Origin: Congeria kusceri
Lineage: Eukaryota; Mollusca; Bivalvia; Myida; Dreissenidae
DNA length: 64,000 nucleotides
Reading direction: 5' to 3'
NCBI GenBank assembly: GCA_027627225.1
Contig: CM051025.1
Coordinates: forward strand, 58,253,681-58,317,680
Shown here: in pieces, positions 57,201 through 63,200 of the stretch
Position numbering within the stretch: the first letter of the stretch is position 1
How the letters are laid out: every line of letters begins with the position of its first letter
The notes under the pieces: model-generated
Told to the model about the DNA's origin: nothing
Seen by the model: the letters and a program-made list of their open reading frames with translations, nothing else
Database searches by the model: none
Translations under genes and position numbers: made by a program

Positions 57201-60200
57201 GTTGGACATTTCTACACTAGTCTTGGTTATTAATGTTATATACTACATAAGCAATAGGGTACCAAAGTTGGACATTTCTACGCTAGTCTTGGTTATTAAT
57301 GTTATATACTACATAAGCAATAGAGTACCAAAGTTGGACATTTCTACACTAGTCTTGGTTATTAATGTTATATACTACATAAGCAATAGGGTACCAAAGT
57401 TGGACATTTCTGCACTAGTCTTGGTTATTAATGTTATATACTACATAAGCAATAGAGTACCAAAGTTGGACATTTCTACACTAGTCTTGGTTATTAATGT
57501 TATATACTACATAAGCAATAGGGTACCAAAGTTGGACATTTCTACACTAGTCTTGGTTATTAATGTTATACACTACATAGTATTAAATCTGTTAAAAATA
57601 AGTATGTCAACGAATAATAAAAAAAAATATTACAAATATTTAAATACCGGTAGCAAATTACTAGTTGACTAGTAAAATAACATTAATCTTTAAAAAAAAA
57701 AAAAAAACTTCAGTGTAATTTTATGACACCATGATCTATTGTTATGACAGCTATATTGACACGTCAGCGCCTTGCAGGCGTAACATTTGAAGCGAGCTTA
57801 TGATACTATTATCAACTGGACCCCACTATTTGGCGACTGACGTGCATGCTTGAAAGAAAAATTATGATTTCTTAAGAAGACACCAAATTAACGAGATGCT
57901 TAAATGACTCATTTGTTTTGCTGTCAATAGTATGGTATATTTTGTGAGACGAAGTTAGTAATTCCTATATCTTGAAATGTAAACCATTGGCATGTATGAT
58001 TATGTTGATGATGATGGTGACGATGATGGTTGTGGTGGTGTTGATGAGGATGATGAGGATGATGATGATGATGATGTTTAAACATAAAATAATGAATTAA
58101 GCAAGTTTACAATCTTATATGGATGTTCTGACATTAAATCCTCAGTGCTAGTTATACTGTTGTTATTTCCTCCTGCAGGCAGTGCGCTTTGGCTGGGTCA
58201 GTTTGAGGACAGCAAGGCAATCATGTTCATCCCTTTTGAGAACTCGGAGCTGTTTAACCCGTACTTCCAGGCCTTCCTGGTCCTACTCACGTACATCATC
58301 ATTTTCCAGGTAGGTCGCAGTGCATTGGATGTTTATTGGGAAAGATCCAGAGTGAAGTACTTCAAGTAGCAGTGTGCAGGGTGCTACACCATGCTCCTCT
58401 ATGGTCCCCCCCCCCATCAAGTAGCAGGGTGCTACACCATGCTCCTGTATGGTCCCCCCCATAATGTTTATTGGGAAAGATCTAGAGAGAAGTACTTCAA
58501 GTAGCAGGGTGCTACACCATGCTTCTGTATCGTCCCCCCATAATGTTTATTGGGAAAGATCTAGAGAGAAGTACTTCAAGTAGCAGGGTGCAGGGTGCTA
58601 CACCATGCTCCTCTATTGTCCCCCCCAAATAATGTTTTATTGGGAAAGATCCAGAGTGATGTAGCAGGGTGGTACACCTTGTCCCTTTATTTTTGCCATT
58701 CTGTTACCCCACTGGGTTGGCCAACACAGGATTGTTCAATGTTTTTAAGATTGTATTAGATATTTGCAAATATCCAGTTGCAAATATAGAGACCATATTT
58801 AGCACATTGGTTCAACAGTTGTTCAATTTGTAGTGTAAAAATGAATAAAACCCTAGAAATATCAAATTATTAGCTCATGGATAAGAAGTATTTTACCATT
58901 TCGTCCAATTTGCACTAAAAATATTTCAAATTGGATGTTTCCTGGTTAACTAGATTTTATCGTTTTTTCTAGCACCAACACCACTTGCTACAACACTTGG
59001 ATACTTACACAGTTGTTGTCTATGACCATCCCCAATCCACCCATATCACCCAACCTCACTTTGACCTTGACCTTGAACTAATTTGGATTTAAAATAATTC
59101 AAAAGTGCCATTTCTTGGTTAACTAGATTTTACCGTTTCGTCTAGTACCAACACCGCTCACTACAACACTTGGATATTTACACAGTTTTTGCTTACGACC
59201 GTTCCTAATCCACCCATATCACCCAACCTCACTTTGACCTTGACCTTGACCTAATTTGGACTAAGAAATGGGCCAACCAGCACCAACTGGGGGCTTGTGT
59301 GTTTATCAAACACAGAATCTTGTACTCTGTCTTGGTCTTTCTGTACTCTGTCTTGGTCTTTCTCGTAGTGAAAGAATACCAACACAAACCAATATGAAAT
59401 GTGTCGCGGTAAACCTCAGCCTACAGTGGATTTATGTTTAGAAAAGACTTCCTGGAAACAGAAAATACCATAAAAGCGGAAAGTGCCGTCCTGAATTAGC
59501 CTGTGTTACCTTCATTTATTTTACATATGAATTAACTTAGTTTTGTACTAACCAATAAACATTTGGCAAACAAATTACAAGCAGCACCAGTAAAAGCACA
59601 TTTAGTTTACGACATGCAGTATATAGCATATTAAGATGTATTATTTACACTTTGTTATAAGAACATAAACTAGCCTCTAATCAATCTAACACTGTATTAT
59701 GTGAAGTTAGAAAAAGACATCAAACAGAATGGGCATGATATTTGTTCTTTTTTCACATAAAACTGAGCATTTCATGTTGTTTATGTATGTTTTTTATATT
59801 CTGTCAATAATTTTGTTATAATTAGCATTTTTACAGGACCTTTTAATTAAAACTGATTGAGTCTTTGATCATTTTGACTGTATTTATAAACTGTATTCAA
59901 CTGTTCATGCATGCATGGACACAGTTCTTTTTTGTGTGAAAATTTTGTAAATGCATACAAAAAAACAGTTTTGTGGCAAAATCAATTTTACTGATGCAGT
60001 TATATATGCAGGTGTCTATTGCACTAATTACTCTGCAAAATTCTTAAATTACAAATGGTAACCGCATATAAAACATAGCTGTAATAAAACAGTTTATTCT
60101 ATGTTTGGCGACTTATTCCAACTTCACATAATAGTGTGTTAATATCAACTTCTATAAGTCTTGTGTGATTTGTTTCTGTTAATGCCAGGAAGTCAAGCAA

Positions 60201-63200
60201 TAAACATAATGTACTAAATTCGGTTCCTAAAGCACTTAGGTGGATTAAGTTTGCTTTCATTTTATCCATTTAAATGAGAAACCTGATTCCAGTTGATGAT
60301 AGTGTTTAAAATTTATTGCATTTCTTGTTGTTGTTATTACAATATCACACGTGGGTCATTCCTTATGAAATAACAGAATCCTTAAGTTGCTATTGTCAAT
60401 CAAAGTACTAGGGATGGCATCGAATACCAAAAAAGATATTCAAATATTCGCTTTTTCATTCAATCGTATATTCGAATATTCGCATAGATTTATATTAACT
60501 ATATTAAGCTTTGTGACCTAGTCCACACCATGTACATATTGTGTACAGAGTTTTAGTACACATTATCGACGTATCGTCATTAACAAATTACAAGATCATA
60601 TTAACGCATTAATGGCATTAATCATAAACCACTGTAGTCCCATGTTAAGTGGTGTTTTTTAATTAAGTATATTAATAATAATTTACAATGGACGTATTTT
60701 TATCAAGTTGGAAACGTGTCGATAAGCATACATGTATATCTGCGAATTTGAGAAACATTTCTTAGCTATAATGACTGCGAAATGTGTGATCTGACTTTAG
60801 TAATATTTTCACAGGTTCACTTACCTGTTAGATGTTATGGCTTCATATTGTCCAATGTAATATTGTATTACGGGCTACTTGACGATGACCGCTGACACGG
60901 ACCCGTATATTCAATATCTGAGTCTGACACATGACACGGGGCTAATCTATTGAAAACATGTGTTATGTATCTACTGGTTAAAATATGGATTTTATGTAAA
61001 AGAAAACTACTTTCTACAATCAATATATTAATATTTTATAAAGTAATACAAAAATTGTGAATATTCTAGTAGCATTTTAACTATTCAAGTAACGCTCATT
61101 CAATCGAATATTCAAATATTCAAATAGTTTTGCCATCCCTGCAAAGTACATATTCAACATGCTTGTATTAATATGACATTGTACCTTATAGTGAAATTGT
61201 ATATTTTTGCCATAGTATGTCAAATAAAATCATGTCTTATTACATATTGTTATATAATGTTGTGCCATTTGTGAATAGATTTAAGGCACGTCGTGGGAAA
61301 ACCAGGCTAAATGCATGTGTGTAAAGCGTTGTCCCGGATCAGCCTGTGCAGTCCTCACAGGCTGACCCAAGACGGCACTTTCCGCCTACAGTGGATTTAT
61401 GTTTAAAAGAGAAAATACCACAAAAGCAGAAAGTGCTGTCCCGGATTAGCCCGTGCGGACTGCACAGACTAATCCGGGAGGCACTTTAAGCACATGCATT
61501 AAGACCGGTTGTCTCACGACGCTCCTCAGTTGTTTTTAATATCTTTGAAGGAATTGAAATAGTAGCCATAATTGGACATTAAATGTCAGTTTCAGAGAAA
61601 TTGAGTGCTGTTTCCAGTCAATTTCTGATGCTTATCTTTAATAACTTAAAAGCATAGAAATTTGATCCATACGTGTCTCGTAATAATGTTTCTTCTCTTT
61701 GGATAAAATGGAATTTTAGTATAAGGTTGTATGAAATTATTGAATATTTATATATTCAATAAATGTGGTGTCTATAAGCTTTTGAATTTTGCATAGTCAT
61801 GCAAGTGTTACCAATGAATTTAGGAATGTTTTTGAATTATTACATCTACAAATATGGTTTTATTTCCATTACTGTTGGTTTGTTTGTTTATATGAGGCGT
61901 GTTGGTTTGTTTGTTTATATGAGGCAGTCTGCACAGGCTAATCCAGGACGGCACTTTCCGCTTTTATGGTATTTTCTGTTACAAGGAAGTCACTTCTAAA
62001 CATAAATCCACTGTAGGCGGAGAGTGCTGTCCTAGATTAGCCTTTACGGACTGCACAAGCTAATCCGGGACACCACTTTACGCACATGCATTAAGCCTGG
62101 TTTTCCCATGCATTAAGCCTGGTTTTCCCATGGCATGCCTCATATATTTGTCTGTCTGTTTGTTTTTAGCATCTTTAAACAAAATTTATGAACAGTTTTG
62201 TGTGAAATTGTCTGGGAAGGTTGGAAGTGGGCTAATAAATAAATGATTAGAATTTGGCGGTGATTCATATTGCTTTCAGGATCCAGGAATCAGATCGCTG
62301 TTGGATCCAGGATCATTCTTTAATGAATTAGCTGCCTTGACGGAGGTCTGCTTTCTCCAGTGTTTTCTAGTTACATAGTGTTGCCATAAATATTTCTATA
62401 CAAGGAAGAACACCATCAACATTATTTCTGTTGCAGTCTAGATATAAGTTTGCCCCTTGTCCATACTGGTAAATATGTTGTAAGTTTTGGAAATATTTCA
62501 CGTGTTCGTACCTGTTCTGAGTCAAGCTGGGATTTACGAACAATAGATTTCGCCAAGCCAGGAAGGGTTTTTTCCTCCCCAGAGATGTTTTTGAATCCTG
62601 ACCCCTGAAAACATGTAAAGGATCACAACATAAATTGAAATATTCATCAACATGATTTCTGTTCCAGTCTGTGATTCCGCTGCCCCTGTACGTCTCCCTG
62701 GAGATCATCAAGCTTCTCCAGGTGTACTTCATCAACCTGGACCTCCAGCTCTACTACGAGCCCACGGACAAGCGGGTTGAGTGTCGGGCTCTCAATATCA
62801 CCGAGGACCTGGGCTGCATCGAATACATCTTCTCAGACAAGACGGGCACGCTCACAGAGAACCAGATGGAGTTCAAGTCGTGTACGATCGGCGGAAAGAA
62901 TTATCCACATGTGCCAGGTGTGATAATGTTTCGTGTGACTCGTTAAACAAAGATTCTACCACGGCACGTGGCTAGTGGTGCATAGATAAAGAAGGAAATA
63001 ACTGGGTTATTCTGCAACAAATAATGGGCGGAGCCTAATGTTTTGAAAATAGTTCCGGAAATTCGAACAGATTGTTCCGTAAAATGCACGTGCTTTAACG
63101 CGCGATAGTAAATTGTGACAAACAAATCATTTTCTGCATTAATATGTAGCACAATAAAACCACAATTGTACTACACATTTTATACTTAAGTTCACAAAAA

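Larger units (their letters stand above)
50135..58178 (+). other. ATP10 intron 5, 8.0 kb
   Basis: Phase 1. Its elements are entered separately. I see nothing recognisable in 52621-53279, 53653-54787 and 55311-55850 or in 56110-56786 beyond a T tract at 56156-56175. Confidence 0.65.
58310..62667 (+). other. ATP10 intron 6, 4.4 kb
   Basis: Phase 0. It carries the repeats and MITEs entered separately, an exon-like fragment at 62280-62345 and a copy of its own acceptor at 62414-62439. Nothing seen in 59506-59967 and 61530-61918. Confidence 0.7.

Noticed and set aside
56806..57672. 288-residue open frame as a repeat protein gene
   Set aside because: The frame is open only because the 66-bp unit is divisible by 3 and lacks a stop. 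It lies in an intron, has no splice or start context, and the unit is purely repetitive.
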